The notes under the pieces are model-generated. The model made no database searches and was not told the origin of the DNA. It worked only from the letters and a program-made list of their open reading frames with translations. This document shows positions 23,817 to 36,700 of a stretch of DNA of 64,000 nt, piece after piece. Source of the DNA: Treponema sp. (lineage in GTDB: Bacteria; Spirochaetota; Spirochaetia; Treponematales; Treponemataceae); assembly GCA_024402695.1 (NCBI GenBank), contig JAKSTG010000001.1, forward strand, positions 186,001-250,000, written 5' to 3'. The first letter of the stretch is position 1, and each line of letters starts with the position of its first letter. The translations under genes were made by a program, and so were the position numbers.

Positions 23817-26666
23817 ATGAGAAAAATTTTAGCAACTTCACTTATTCTGGCTTTTGCATTAACAGCATGTAAGTCTAACAAGGTTTCTGTAGTAGAAGAG
23901 GTAAATGACAACCTTACTCCACAGGAGCTGATCAAAGCAAACAGAATGGAGGATGCAAGACAACAGTTCATGAGTCCTTATGACATCAACTGTCAGGATG
24001 AAGACGGAAACACAGTTCTCCACCTTGCTGCCCAGCTTAATGACTATAACCTGGCAGATTTCTTTCTTTATAAAGGGGCCGACAAGGAACTTAAAAACAA
24101 CGACGGCAACACTCCGCTTCATGTAGCAATTCAGAGCGGTTCCTTTGATGTTGCAAAACTGCTTACACAGAAAGGTGCCGATGTTTTCTCTACCGGTGTT
24201 CTTATTGAAAAAGATTACGCCAACGCCCACACAGACAGCGACGGAATCCAGGTTGTTCCTGAGAAGATTACTTATAAATCTGCTCTGGAAATGGGACTGG
24301 AATCTCCTGCCAGCGCACGCTACGAAGAACTTTTCATTACTCCGGAAATCGGTTCAAGACTCAATGATGAAGGACAGAACCTTGTTCACTACTTTGTACG
24401 CAGAAACAACCGCCAGGCGGTAGGAATCTGTATCAAGAACATGCTCCCTCTTTCAGTTGTAGACGTAAACGGAAAAACTCCTCTGGACCTGGCTTTTGAA
24501 AACGTAGACAACTACACATCTGTAGAAATCGCAGCCCTTCTGATTCTGGCAGGTGCCGACGAAGTTGATACAGACTTCTCTTACTTCCAGGATGCAGTAT
24601 CTTCAAGAAACATGGACAAACGCTTTGAAGACAACCAGACACCTCTTCACATTGCCTCATGTATGAACCACAACGCAATTGCAAAATACCTGCTTGCAAA
24701 CAACGCACTTACAGACGTTCAGGATACTTCAGGATCAACTCCTCTCCACGAAGCTGTACGCTACGGAAATATCGAAATCATCAAAATGCTCCTTGAAAAA
24801 GATGCAAACGTAAACGCTCAGGACAACCTTGGTAAAACTCCAATCATGGTTATCATGCCAAGAGACAAAATGCCTGAAATCTACAAGATTCTCATTTCTT
24901 ACCATGCAGACCTGAACCTGAAAGATTCTTTCGGTGACACACTTATTCATACAGCAACAATGATGCACGCACCTTCAAGCATTCTTGAAGCTCTTGTTGA
25001 AAGCGGTGCAGATGTTAATTCAAAAAACAAGGAAGGGGTTACACCTTTCGAAATCGCCATTCAGCATCAGGACAAAGACATGACCCGCTTCTATGCAAAT
25101 CATGATGCTGACATCCACACAAAAGATACACACGGAATTTCTCCACTGACACTGGCACTTGAAGCAGACAGAGAACTGTTTGAAATGACAGTTTCTGCAA
25201 AGAACGTTCAGAGTCAGGATTCAGAAGGTAATACACCACTCCACGTTGCACTTCTGAACAACGCTCCTCTTGAAAAGATTCTTTACATCATCAGCCTTAC
25301 AGAAGATGTAAACATCAGAAACAGAGACGGTAACTCAGTACTTTATATTGCCTGTTCAAAAATGCAGGAAAAAGTTGTAAAAGCACTTCTGGAAAAAGGC
25401 GGAGACATCTTCTCTTCTAACAAAGACAATGATTCTCCACTTCGTATGGCACTCCGTGACGGCGGCGCTCTCCAGAACTGGATCGTTACATCGAAAACAA
25501 TCAAAGCAACAGACGGTTCAGGAAATACTTGTCTCCACTATGCCGCAGAATGGGAATACGCTGACGCAATCAGCTCCCTTGTTGAAAAAGGTGCTGATCC
25601 TTATGCAAAAAATGCCAACGGAGAAAACATCCTCTTCAGCGCAGTTAAGACCAACAACGTAAAAATTATCGACAAAGTTATTTCTGTAGGAACCCCTGTA
25701 AATGAACGCGACAACCTGGGAAGCACACCACTCCACATGGCTGTACGCTGGGACGCAACTGCTTCAATTACAAAACTCCTTTCAATGGGAATTGACATCA
25801 ACGCACAGAATACATCAGGAAAATCTGCTCTGGCAGAAGCAGCCCTTACAGGCAAAATGAAAACTGCAAAGGTTCTTCTGAACAACGGTGCCGATGTAAA
25901 CACAAGTGATATTTCCGGCGTAACAATCCTTATGGATGCTATCCGCGGTCAGAACAAGAACCTGGTAAAACTTCTTCTTGAGTTCGACGCAAACGCTTCA
26001 ATCCAGGACATCAACGGTGTAAATGCATATCATGAAGCTGCACAGACTGGAAACATCGACATCATCACAATGATCCGCAATGCCGGTGGAAACCCTCTGA
26101 GCCGCGACAAGGCCGGAAACACTCCATTCTCAATCGTAATGAAAAAAGACATGAAGATTATCAAAGCTGTTCTTGGTTCTTCAAGAAACATTACAGACTC
26201 TGACGGTAACACACCAATTCACCTGGCTGTAAAAGCAAAGACATCTGAAAATCTTCTGAAAGAACTCATCGGCATGGGATATCCTGTAGACGGAAGAAAC
26301 TCTGACGGTTACACAGCCCTTACATACGCCGTAGAAAACAACGATGTGGAAAGAGCTCTAATCCTTCTTAAGAACAACGCAAATCCTTTCCAGTCAATCA
26401 ACAAGAAAGGTCAGAACGCTGTAACAATCGGTCTTGAAAAGAACAACAAGAAAATGATTGCCAACATCGTAAACTACGCGGGAAAGAGCACAGACATTCA
26501 GGGTAACACAATCCTCCACTATGCTGCACAGACTTCACCTGTAGACCTGGTAAAAGACCTGCTCTCTTACGGACTTCCGAAAGACGTAAAGAACATCTCT
26601 GGCGATACACCATATACAATCGCAAAAAGATGGAAGAGAAACGATATAGCAGAACTGCTTAAATAA
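23817..26666 (+). CDS. 949-aa ankyrin-repeat lipoprotein
   Basis: Lipoprotein signal peptide with lipobox ALTAC (Cys 18), then from about residue 58 to the end a near-continuous array of roughly two dozen ankyrin repeats. The repeats show the usual pattern GNTPLHVAIQSGSFDVAKLL, with Asn/Asp-rich hairpin turns. No other domain is visible, so the whole mature protein is an elongated solenoid anchored to a membrane facing the periplasm or cell surface. GAGG lies 7 nt before the ATG and a strong terminator follows. Binding to a protein partner, perhaps in the periplasm or host, is an inference. Confidence 0.9.
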   Translation: MRKILATSLILAFALTACKSNKVSVVEEVNDNLTPQELIKANRMEDARQQFMSPYDINCQDEDGNTVLHLAAQLNDYNLADFFLYKGADKELKNNDGNTPLHVAIQSGSFDVAKLLTQKGADVFSTGVLIEKDYANAHTDSDGIQVVPEKITYKSALEMGLESPASARYEELFITPEIGSRLNDEGQNLVHYFVRRNNRQAVGICIKNMLPLSVVDVNGKTPLDLAFENVDNYTSVEIAALLILAGADEVDTDFSYFQDAVSSRNMDKRFEDNQTPLHIASCMNHNAIAKYLLANNALTDVQDTSGSTPLHEAVRYGNIEIIKMLLEKDANVNAQDNLGKTPIMVIMPRDKMPEIYKILISYHADLNLKDSFGDTLIHTATMMHAPSSILEALVESGADVNSKNKEGVTPFEIAIQHQDKDMTRFYANHDADIHTKDTHGISPLTLALEADRELFEMTVSAKNVQSQDSEGNTPLHVALLNNAPLEKILYIISLTEDVNIRNRDGNSVLYIACSKMQEKVVKALLEKGGDIFSSNKDNDSPLRMALRDGGALQNWIVTSKTIKATDGSGNTCLHYAAEWEYADAISSLVEKGADPYAKNANGENILFSAVKTNNVKIIDKVISVGTPVNERDNLGSTPLHMAVRWDATASITKLLSMGIDINAQNTSGKSALAEAALTGKMKTAKVLLNNGADVNTSDISGVTILMDAIRGQNKNLVKLLLEFDANASIQDINGVNAYHEAAQTGNIDIITMIRNAGGNPLSRDKAGNTPFSIVMKKDMKIIKAVLGSSRNITDSDGNTPIHLAVKAKTSENLLKELIGMGYPVDGRNSDGYTALTYAVENNDVERALILLKNNANPFQSINKKGQNAVTIGLEKNNKKMIANIVNYAGKSTDIQGNTILHYAAQTSPVDLVKDLLSYGLPKDVKNISGDTPYTIAKRWKRNDIAELLK

Positions 26667-26687
26667 GCAACCTGCATTCTTCAAATA

Positions 26688-26725
26688 AAGAAGCCTGTTA
26701 CAAAATCTGTAACAGGCTTTTTTTA
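26688..26725 (+). terminator. terminator of the ankyrin gene
   Basis: Perfect 12-bp stem AAGCCTGTTACA / TGTAACAGGCTT with a 5-nt loop and a long T run. Confidence 0.93.
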
Positions 26726-27733
26726 TATCCGTTTGATTTTTTCTTCAGGACACTTCTCAAAGAACTGATGGATTCTGTCCCGAAGATCCTGATTGTCAGG
26801 ACTTTTGAAATCGGCATTTATCCACTGACTCTGGGCATAATGACCGAATTTGAAGTTGGCAGAATAGTAGGTGAAGAATCTTTGAAGTCTGGTTTTCCAG
26901 AATTCTTCAGGCTGATAAAGCTGAATGTCGTTTATGAAGTCCAGAGCAATCTGTTCCATATCAACTTCCATAGGCTCTGCTTCTGAAAGTGTTCGGAAAA
27001 TCCAAGGACGTTCTACTGCAGCACGGGAAATCATTACGCCGTCAACAGAAGGACAATTTTTCCTGGCAACAAGAAAAGAATTCTTGTCTTTTACATTCCC
27101 GTTCACATAGATTTTCACATCATCGCCATAACGGAGTTTAAGATCCTCCGCATAATGATAACGGGGAGGTCTTACAAGTTTTTCTTTTTTTGTTCTTGGA
27201 TGAAGGGTAAGAAGTTCTACTCCTTCGGAAACAAGCATATCCGTAAAGGCAAAAAATTTTTCATCTGTAAAATCATCGTCTCCAAGACGCAGCTTAACAG
27301 AAAATCTTTTTACGTTTTCAGGATGTTCCAGGTTGTTTTTTCTTACGACTTCCCCTACTCCATGAACCATAGCCTTTGTTTCTTCAACAGGCTTAATCAT
27401 CCAGGAAATACCGGCGCCGAATCTGTAGATGTCCGGTGCGGAACAGCCCATATTAAGATCAAGTCCATGGCCAGGAAGTGCGGCAAGGATGCCCGCCGCT
27501 TCGATCATTTTTGACGTATCGTGACCTGTAAGCTGCCAGACGATCTTTTCGGGAACTGGAGCGGGATCAATATAGAACTTTTCGAAATGACTGTTGGCCA
27601 TAAGGCTTCCGGCATTTATCATTTCTGTAAAATATTCATCGCAGTAACCGAAACGTTCAATAAGATTTCTGAATGCTCTATGTGAAATAGTTGCCATAGG
27701 ACCGGCAATAAGTTTTACTTTTGAATCACTCAT
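26723..27733 (-). CDS. dus: tRNA-dihydrouridine synthase
   Basis: 336-aa FMN enzyme that reduces specific uridines in tRNA. TIM-barrel motifs: IAGPMATISHRAFR at the N-terminus, QLTGHD, the catalytic Cys 97 in LDLNMGCSAP, VKLRLG, LHPRTKKE, YVNGNVKD and GVMISRAAVERPWIF. It differs from classic DusB in several motif letters (PMATISHRA in place of PMAGVTD), and fits a spirochaete branch of the family. Its ATG is 11 nt after the stop of the giant surface-protein gene, so it may sit at the end of that 15-kb transcript; no separate promoter is evident. Confidence 0.92.
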   Translation of the reverse strand: MSDSKVKLIAGPMATISHRAFRNLIERFGYCDEYFTEMINAGSLMANSHFEKFYIDPAPVPEKIVWQLTGHDTSKMIEAAGILAALPGHGLDLNMGCSAPDIYRFGAGISWMIKPVEETKAMVHGVGEVVRKNNLEHPENVKRFSVKLRLGDDDFTDEKFFAFTDMLVSEGVELLTLHPRTKKEKLVRPPRYHYAEDLKLRYGDDVKIYVNGNVKDKNSFLVARKNCPSVDGVMISRAAVERPWIFRTLSEAEPMEVDMEQIALDFINDIQLYQPEEFWKTRLQRFFTYYSANFKFGHYAQSQWINADFKSPDNQDLRDRIHQFFEKCPEEKIKRI

Positions 27734-27744
27734 AACCGGCCTGC

Positions 27745-30700
27745 TTATTTGACTACCATTACTTTGCGGGTTTCATCAAATCCGTTTCCAATGATACGGA
27801 TAAAATACATTCCGCGTGCCACAGGCTTTCCGCTGCGATTGGTTCCGTTCCATGTAAAGTTTGTGGTTCCTGTTCCCAAGTTTCCTCTGTTCAGGTAATC
27901 AACAATGTTTCCGTCCAAAGTCATTACAATAACATCAACCTTTCCTGACTTAGGATTATCTATGCGAACCACAGTTCTTTCGCCTTTTGAAGCATCAATA
28001 ACGTTATTCAGAATTGTCACATTTCCTTTCTGCTTGGTTATTTTTTTAAGTCTGAAAGACCAGAGGTCAAGGGAAAGAAGATCTGACGGATTCTTCAGTC
28101 TTAATGCAAAGAAAGGATTTCTGTCCATTGCTTTATAGATTTCAGTTGAGTAATCAAACTCAGGAGAATGAACTACTGTCAGAGGATTGTTCGAAGAATC
28201 TGTAAGGCCAAAGAGGAAACTTATCTGGCTTCCGGCGCCGTATCCTCCAATGATTTCTGAATCAATCTGGAAATCGATATTTGAAGAAAGATCTCCCTCT
28301 TCAATAAATCTGCTGTCATTTGATTCATAATCCTTGTTTCCATCTTCAGAAATTGAAGAGAATACTTCGTAGCCTTTCAATTCAGGAAGCCATACACGAA
28401 GGTTGGCGTTTGCAGTTTTATTGTATTCTTTTGAAACCGAAGCGGAATCAGGACTATTGTCCAGATACATACGGGCATTGAATTCCCCGGAAGCAACAGT
28501 TTCTTCATCATTTACAGCAGCAACAACAATCACATTTCCTTCAGGATAGAGAGTCCCGAAGTTTTTCTGTTCTGCATCCCAGTCATGAACCGCGTGACTG
28601 TCTTCACCGTAAGTTCCATTCTGGAATGAAGTTTCTCCGTCGCGATAATTTTCATCATCGTTGTAGGCATAAAGAGGATTGATAAGGTTTACGGCAAAGT
28701 CACTCATTGCGTGGGCACTGTAGGCCGGCAGATAGTTTCCAAGACCAGTATCGTCCTGAACCAGAGTTGCATAGTTTGTAGCAAGGTCAATAACAGGATC
28801 TTTGTAGCCGTTTCCAAGGGATCTTGCTACAAGATACAGGTTACTGATGTTTTCAAAAGTAACTTCTTTATCCAATGCGAATTCAAGTCCCATGTATTCC
28901 CCTGTATTGAAGAGGACTTTTGCGGGAACCTTTTTATCAATCTGGATTTCTGCTTTTTCCCCAAGACCAGAACCTGCTTCAATTTTTGCAAGAACAAAGG
29001 CATCAGGATAAGCTTCAGACAACGGATCCTTAGTGATAGATTCTGTTTTGCTGTCACTTCCGGAAAGACTTACCGGCAATTTTGTTTCCAGAACTTTCGA
29101 GAACATTACAAAAAGTTTCTTCTGCCCTACAGGAGCCAGAGTCATTGTAATTGAAGGAGGAGTCAGATCCATTGTTCTGATTTTATCCGACTTAAGTCTG
29201 TTTCCTGCCAGATCTGTAATAAATCCATTTTCCCCGTCATATTCAACAGTGAACATGGTCTTAAGAGAAAGAATGTTTTCACGGAACTTGAAGCCGAAAT
29301 ACAAACCGTCAACATCTACAGGGCTGCGTGCAGGAGATGTAGATGGCTGGAAAATTGGAGAACCGGCACCGTAATAAGCCGGAGAACTTTCATCAAAACG
29401 TTCTGTAAGCTCAACAGAAGAATCTGTTCCAATAGCAAAAGAGAAATATTTTGATGCATCAACAATAGAGCTGTATCTGATACCACCGGTTGTTGAGTCA
29501 GAATCATTTGTGAATGCACGGGATCCACCAAAAATATCTGCTGCATAAGTTTCAGAATGATAAAGTACAGTATTAATTTCGTTTTTTGAGCTGTCGTATG
29601 GTTTTACCCAACCTCTCTTTGATACCCACTGAGCTTCCCCGGTTGTATAGTACGAAGGAGTATTGTCAAAGAGGTGGAATTCCAGACGTTTCAATGATGA
29701 AGTTCCGTCTACAGTAGAACCTACTGCTTCGTAATTCTGCTTTGTATTTGCAGATCCAGGAGTTTCCCATTTTGAACTTGCACGACGGTATGGAGCAAAG
29801 GCAGGTTTTGAGCAGTCCCAAAGTCCATAATCTTTTTCTTTTGTTTCGTTTATGAGAAGTCCTTTTGTTTTTACAAACTTAAGTCCGTTACCAGAAAGGT
29901 CTTTAATATAAGGAGATTCCGCAAATGACTGAAGGCGAACACTTCCCGATGGAGCCGAAGACTCATCAATGTATCCTACCCAGCGGTTATATTCCTGTCC
30001 GTTGATATCTGTTACTTCGCCATCAACCAGACCTGCAATACTCAGACGGATTCTCTGTGCAGGCATAGAAGCCTTTCTGTAAAGAGCATGAACCTCATTG
30101 TCTGCTTTTCCATCCTTAATGTTTCCTGTTACAAGCAGACCTTTTTCAATATTTACAAGACCTGAAATCTTAAGTCCGTTATCTGATTTCTGTCCTGAAA
30201 TCCTTCCAAGGACAGAATCAACCTGAACATTCTGAACCAGATTGATTTTGTCATCGGTATCGTAAGCCGGAATTGTAATATTTCCAGAAGCAGAAGAGTT
30301 ATCGATATCTACAGCTTCTGAGAAAGCAAATTCAATAAAGTTATGGGCATCGTAAGAAGGCTGGCTTTCTTTTCCGGCTGCCGAATTATAAGCAGTATGA
30401 GTTTCCTGACCCGGGCGAACTTCCACAAGAACAGGATTTGCTTTATCTACAGTTCCGGTCCAGACAGTTCCCGAATCTTTCATAACCTTACCGAATTTAT
30501 TTGTGAAGCGAACATTTGAATCTGCTGAAACCTTTCTTGCAAAGAATACTGATGGAATTACATTTCTGTGTTTTCCAGTACTGTCAGTACTTTCTGCATC
30601 CCCAGCACTGGTTCCTGTTGCGTCTGTATTCCATCTGATGATATCTGAATTCGACCATTCAGAAGCGCTGGCAGTACAAAGGTAAAGTTCTTCAACTTCT

Positions 30701-33700
30701 TCTGTTTCACCAAGGGCTGTAAACTTGTCTGTTCCAAGCTGATCTGTAATTTCATATTTTGTGAAAATTGAATGATAGCTTTCGTCTGCCCCGTTATTCT
30801 TGTAACTGATAGAACTGATGTTACTGCTCAATTCCTTGTTACGGTTTCTGACAGGTGAAGAGAATTTAACATATACCACCTTGTCGCTTACTGTCCAGGC
30901 TTCAAGAATTCTGAAGTCAGCGAAATCCCAGTTGATGTTTGTACCGAACTGATATTCATCAACATTAACAGAATCATCCCAGACCAGACCATCAAAAGTA
31001 CAGCTTTCTGTTATTCCTACAGAACGTTCTGAATTGAGAGTTCCTTTATAACGAACTGTACTGTTGGAAATATCACAGTTATAGGCTTCGGCAAAACAGA
31101 TTTCTGCCTTTGCGTTTTCATCAATATCAAGATACCAGTTCGCAGAAGAAGAACCTGTCATTGAAAGACCGTTTGCATAGAAGTTCTTTCCAGCAACAAG
31201 TGAGACCCCGGCATCTACAACCAGTTCACCTTTGTAACCTGAAACAGTTACTGGTGAATCGAGACCTGGGACTGGTTCCTTTCCAAGATTCTTGTATTTG
31301 AATTCTGCCAGACGGGTTTTGTCATATTTATATTCCCCTTCGTGGCCCGCTCTTCCGTCATCGTCAGTATATTTTTCACCAAGAAGAACAAAGTCTTCTG
31401 TTGTTTCCAGGTTCTTTTCTACAAGGAGTTTTCCTGAATAAAGAACCACATTCTTAGATTTAAGAGGAGAAGCAATCTGAAGTGTTTTTGTGCTGTCATC
31501 AAGAACTATAATCAGATTATCTTTAAGTTCAAACTTTCCGCTTTCACCGCCAAAGACTACAGGCGATGCAGGACTTCCGTAAACATAAACAGGTTTTGCA
31601 AAAGTAACCTCTGCACTTCCTTCTGTAATAATGCTTCCAGAAATTCTGTTGTTTCCTTTTCCATCCTGAACAAAATAACCTTTTACTGTCAGAGCCTTGT
31701 CAGGTTCTGTTCTGAAAAGACCACCATTATCGAGTTTGAACTTATTACAGCTGATTGCATCTCCAAAAAGAACACCTTCTCTGGCAGAAAGCAGAATTTC
31801 ATTGTCTGATACAAAATCACAGTTTCCGGTGATTTCAAAAGAAATAAGTTTATTAACTTTTCCTACGCTGTCTTTGAATTCTCCTTTTCCTGTAATCTTC
31901 ATTTTTTTCTGTGAAGATCCAGAATCAACAGTTGAAGCGAATACTGCTTTTTCTGCAAAGAATTCAACATCTTCATTTAAGGTTACAGCCCCGTTCCAAG
32001 TCTGATTAAAGCCTGTTGAATTGATTTCTGTACATCCGGTTTCAAAGCTGATTTTACGGGCTGAAGAAACAGTTATATCTTTTAGTGTTTCTTCTGAACC
32101 AATCTTATTTTTGAAAAGAACATCGTAAGAACTGTTTATTGTAAGATTCTGATTTCCGTCGATTGTTTCATCAAAAGTAATACTTTTGCCGTTTAATGCA
32201 CAATCTTCATTGAGTACCAGAACTCCCTTCCAGGTCTGATCAGCTCCTGTGGAATCAATCAGTGTACAACCTGAATCCACAGTGATTTTTCCTGAAGCAG
32301 AAACATATATAGTTCCAAGTTTATTAGTTCCACCAACTATTCCACCAAGCACAACATTGCCTGAAAGAACTGTAAGAGAATAGGTTCCGTCTATTGTGGA
32401 ATCAAATGTAATGTCATTTCCTGTAAGAACAGTTGCATCACCAAGAACAACCGCCTGCTTGTAATGCTGATTCTTTCCTGTTGTTGTTACAGATTTTCCA
32501 TTGATCAAAGTTTCGGCATCAACTGTCAGGTTGAAGTTTCCGCTGACAGTTCCGTCAAACTGAACACTTCCTGCTTCCAGAGTCTGATTTTTCGAAAGAA
32601 GAACCTTATTCTTGTAGATCTGTTTCTTTCCTGCAGTTTTTACAGTCGGATCTGTTTCAGAAGCGGCGTCTCCATTAAGAGTTACCTCTCCTTCAACAGT
32701 TACATGACGAGGACCGTCAACAGTTCCGTTGAAAGTTACAGATGAACCGGTAAGGACAAGGACTGAATCATTTTCTGTATCTTCATTAAGAGTTACAGGT
32801 CCATTATAGGTTTGTGCTTTTCCTGTAGAAGTAACCTTTGTTACATCTTTATCCATAACAATGGAAACTGCAGATAAGTCAATCACAGAAAGACTTGCAA
32901 TTCCACCAACATTACCGTGGAAAGCTGCAGTTCCAGTAGATATCACTGTAAAGTTATAGGTTCCGTCGATTGTTGATTCAAAGGCAATATCACTTCCTTT
33001 GAAAGTACAGGCTGTGCCAAGAAGGACAGCGCCGTTCCAGGTTTCTTCAGAACCTATAGAATTAACAAGTGAACAACCTTCAAGAGAAATTGTAGCGGCT
33101 GTTACAGAAACAGGTCCAAGCTTAGCAGTATCTCCAAGGTTGTTTTTGAACACTGCTTTTGTTCCGCTTACATCGAGTAAAGTAACACCGTTTATTGTAT
33201 TCTCAAAAGTCACTGTTCCGCTTCCGTCTACAGTGAAATCTTTAGCACCGGAAACTGTGTTTTTATATGAAACATTTTTTCCTGTGAAAGTACAATTTTC
33301 ATTGAGAGTAACAGGACCTGTAAATGTCTGGTCGGCGCCTTCAGAGTTTACTTTTTCGCAACCTGAATCAAAAGTAATTGAAGTTCCTTTTACGCTGACA
33401 GTTCCAAGTTTTGTTGTATTTCCAAGGGAATCCTTGAAGGTTACTGCCCCACTTCCGTTTACAGTGAGGTTTTTAGTTCCATCGATTGTGTTATTGAAAG
33501 TAACAGCTTTTCCATTGAAAGCACAATTTTCCTTGAGAGTAACAGGACCTGTGAATGTCTGGTCGGCGCCTGTAGAACTAACTTCTGTACAACCGATATC
33601 AAAAGTAATTGTATCACCTGTAACGCTAACTGCTCCAAGTTTTGTTGTTTTTCCAAGATTATTTTTGAAGGTAACAGACCCGTCACCGGTTACAGTAAAG

Positions 33701-36700
33701 CTTCCTGTTCCGTCTACTGTAGAGCCGAAGGTTACATCATTTCCGGTTACAGTCAGATCAAAAGTTTTTCCTGTAGCACTGCTTACTGCATTATTAAAAG
33801 AAACATCATTTCCTGTAATCTCTGTTTTATTATCAAGCACTACAGTTCCAAAGGTCAGGTTTTTATTTGTTGTTGAATCCTTTGCTGTAAAGGATGCTTT
33901 AGCTGTTCCACCAAAATTAGTAACACCTGCTGTGTGAGTCAGATTATCTTTAACAGTTACTGAATTATTAAAGTAGACTGTTCCAGTTGTATAAAGTGTA
34001 TCCGGTTTTTCATCGGTTCCGATTACATCAATTACAGTAGAACTTCCATTAAAGTAAATATTACCTGCTGTAGCAGTGTCACAGAACTGACCGGCAGTCA
34101 GGTCTCCGTTGAAAGAAACAGAAGTTGCCTTAGTTACAGAAATACCATCTGCAGTTACCTTAAGGGTTTCTGCTTCCAGAGTTTTTACAAAATCAAGTTC
34201 AGTAACCTTCAGTTCCTTTGTAACAGAGAAATTCTTTCCGTTATTAATTTCAACAGTCTGATATTTCTTATCGCTGTTTGGATTAAACTTCTGAGTACCT
34301 GCAGCCGCATCTGAATCAGGAGTTCCGTTGAATATAATTTTTTCAACGGCCGTCATGTCACCGTTGTCAGTCAAGTCTCCGGCAATTGTGAGAGTTTCAT
34401 CTAAAGAATCCGAACCGATTGTTCCGTTATTTGTAACATTTTTTGAAACCGTAATATTACCAGGCAAAGACAGAGTTGTTTTTGAACTGACAGTAAGGTT
34501 TCCTAAAGTACCAAGGATTTCCATAGGGGAGGAAACTATAACAGTTCCTTCATTATTCAAAGTTACAGGACCTGTTACAGAAACTGTTTCTGTTGAAGGA
34601 TTTGACGTTACTGTTAATCCTTTACCGTTCAGTGTAAGTCCTGAAGTGTAGACAGATCCCTTCAAAGTGAGAGTTTTATCTGCTGCAGTGAAGAGCGAAA
34701 CATTGCCCAACAAATCAGTTGCGGTTCCAGCATTTCCAGTTAATGTGATGTTGCCTGTAAGATGGTTTTCAGCACCAAAAGTCAGAGTTTTTCCTTTACC
34801 GGTTACAGTTTTGCTGAATGAAACGTTTTTCCCGTCTGCCTGAATCAGAATATTTGCACCAAGCACAACAGGATTTTCAAAAGCAACATTACCACTTGAA
34901 GTTACATTTCCATTAAGAGTAATTGAATAATATTTGCTTTGGGCATCAGCACCGGCAGCGAAGGTTGTTCCTGTTGTGTCACCAAGAGTTACTGTTCCTC
35001 CAAAGGTCTGGTTTCCGGTTGTTGTGATTGTTGAAACGCCAGTTCCAGTATTAAAAGTTCCGCTTGTTTTCAGAGCAGCACCGTTTGTATAAACGAATAC
35101 TCCACTTCCTTTTACCAGAAGATTTCTGTAAGAACTGTCTGTATCAGTTTTAAGACCAAGTCCCTCGTAAGTTGTGATTACTACAGTACCATCAGTCCAG
35201 CCATTATATTCAACAGTAGAAGATTCTCCATGAATAATTTTTGATGTAGTATTTGCTTTTACTAATGGAACATCAACTGAACCATCAATTACGAGAATTC
35301 CGTTATTCTCAAAAACATCTGAGGTAACTTTATATTTATTCAGATCTGTACGGAATCCTGAATCAATATGGAATTCCTTAACAGTAACATCTCCACCCAG
35401 AATCAGCTGTTTACCAGAAGCATCTACTGCCCCGCCCTTTATATAAACACTGATTGTTTCATCATCAGATTTTGGTCCGCGTGCCAGAGTGGAAGCACTT
35501 TCTTCTGTACTTACTTTCCAGTTTCCGCCAGTTGCCCATGCATTGTCATTTGTCCCACCAAACCAGTAATACTTGTGATCGGCAAACCAGTGATAAGTTG
35601 TATAGGCACTTGTTGTTGGATCCAGAGTTTCAACACAGGTTGGGTTTTCAACATTTGTTTTTCCCGAAACATCAATGGCAGAATATGCATATCCTATTTC
35701 TGCATTGGTTACAGTTACTTTTGACGGGTCAACACTTTCCAGATACCACCAGGTAGTAATATCTTCCGACGGAGTTCCCTGAGCTGAAAGTTTTACAGAC
35801 TTGCCGTTAATTCCACGGTCTTTTCCACTTAAAATAAAGTTTCCGGTTACTGTAAGCCCGCTGCCTGCTAATGGCGGATTAGATCCAGAAGCCGGGAAGA
35901 GAACTGTTTTTGTATATGCAGTGGAAGTATTTTCAACTGTAAAATCTTTTACTTTCTTTACGCCTGTAATGCTGGTTGTTGCAAAGTTTTCAGTTCCTGA
36001 AATTTTGATGCTTACATTTTCAGAAAGTCCCTTTGTATTTGTAAGATTTCCATAGACAACAAGAGTACCAGTTACAGAAATCGTTTTATTTTCACCTGCC
36101 GAACTGAATTCCACATCTGCGAAATTCTGATTGTTTGTAGTAAGAGTTTGATCAGCTACAGAAGTAAAAAGAACGCTGTCGCCATTATGGTTAAAGTTTC
36201 CGAAGGTTACATTTCCTTTAAATGTAATCAGTGGATTTATATCTGTCTTAGAACCATCGTCTTCGGTTTTCTTTGCAGAAGTACCTGAAAGAGTTCCCAC
36301 ATTAGTTCCACTTACTCCGGTATAATTTCCGCTGAAAGTAGAATCTTCTGTTCCAAGGTTGATGGTTCCGGTATTTGTAACGGCTGCAGAGAAATCACCT
36401 GTTGTTCCCAAAGTGATAGTACCACTGTTTGCAACAGCTCCGCCAAAAATTCCGGTTGTTCCCAGTGTAAGAGCACCTGAGTTTCCAAAAGTTCCTGTAA
36501 AGCTTCCGGAACCAGAAACTGAAAGAAAACTTGAACCATTAAGTGTTGTATTTCCGCTTACACTGACCTTTACAGTTTTATTTGTTGCATTCTTTACAGT
36601 TGTTCCTGTAGTTTCGTCACCAAGAACAAGACTTGCAGCAGAAATATCCCCTGTAATGGTTTTTGTTCCGCTTCCTTCAAAAGTCAATGCGGCGAAACTG

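Noticed and set aside
32999..33937. 312-codon plus-strand frame within the giant gene (and other long plus-strand frames up to 43015)
   Set aside because: It lies wholly antisense to the repeat protein; its Val/Phe/Pro-rich translation mirrors the repeated Thr/Asn/Gly codons, and it lacks a ribosome binding site.
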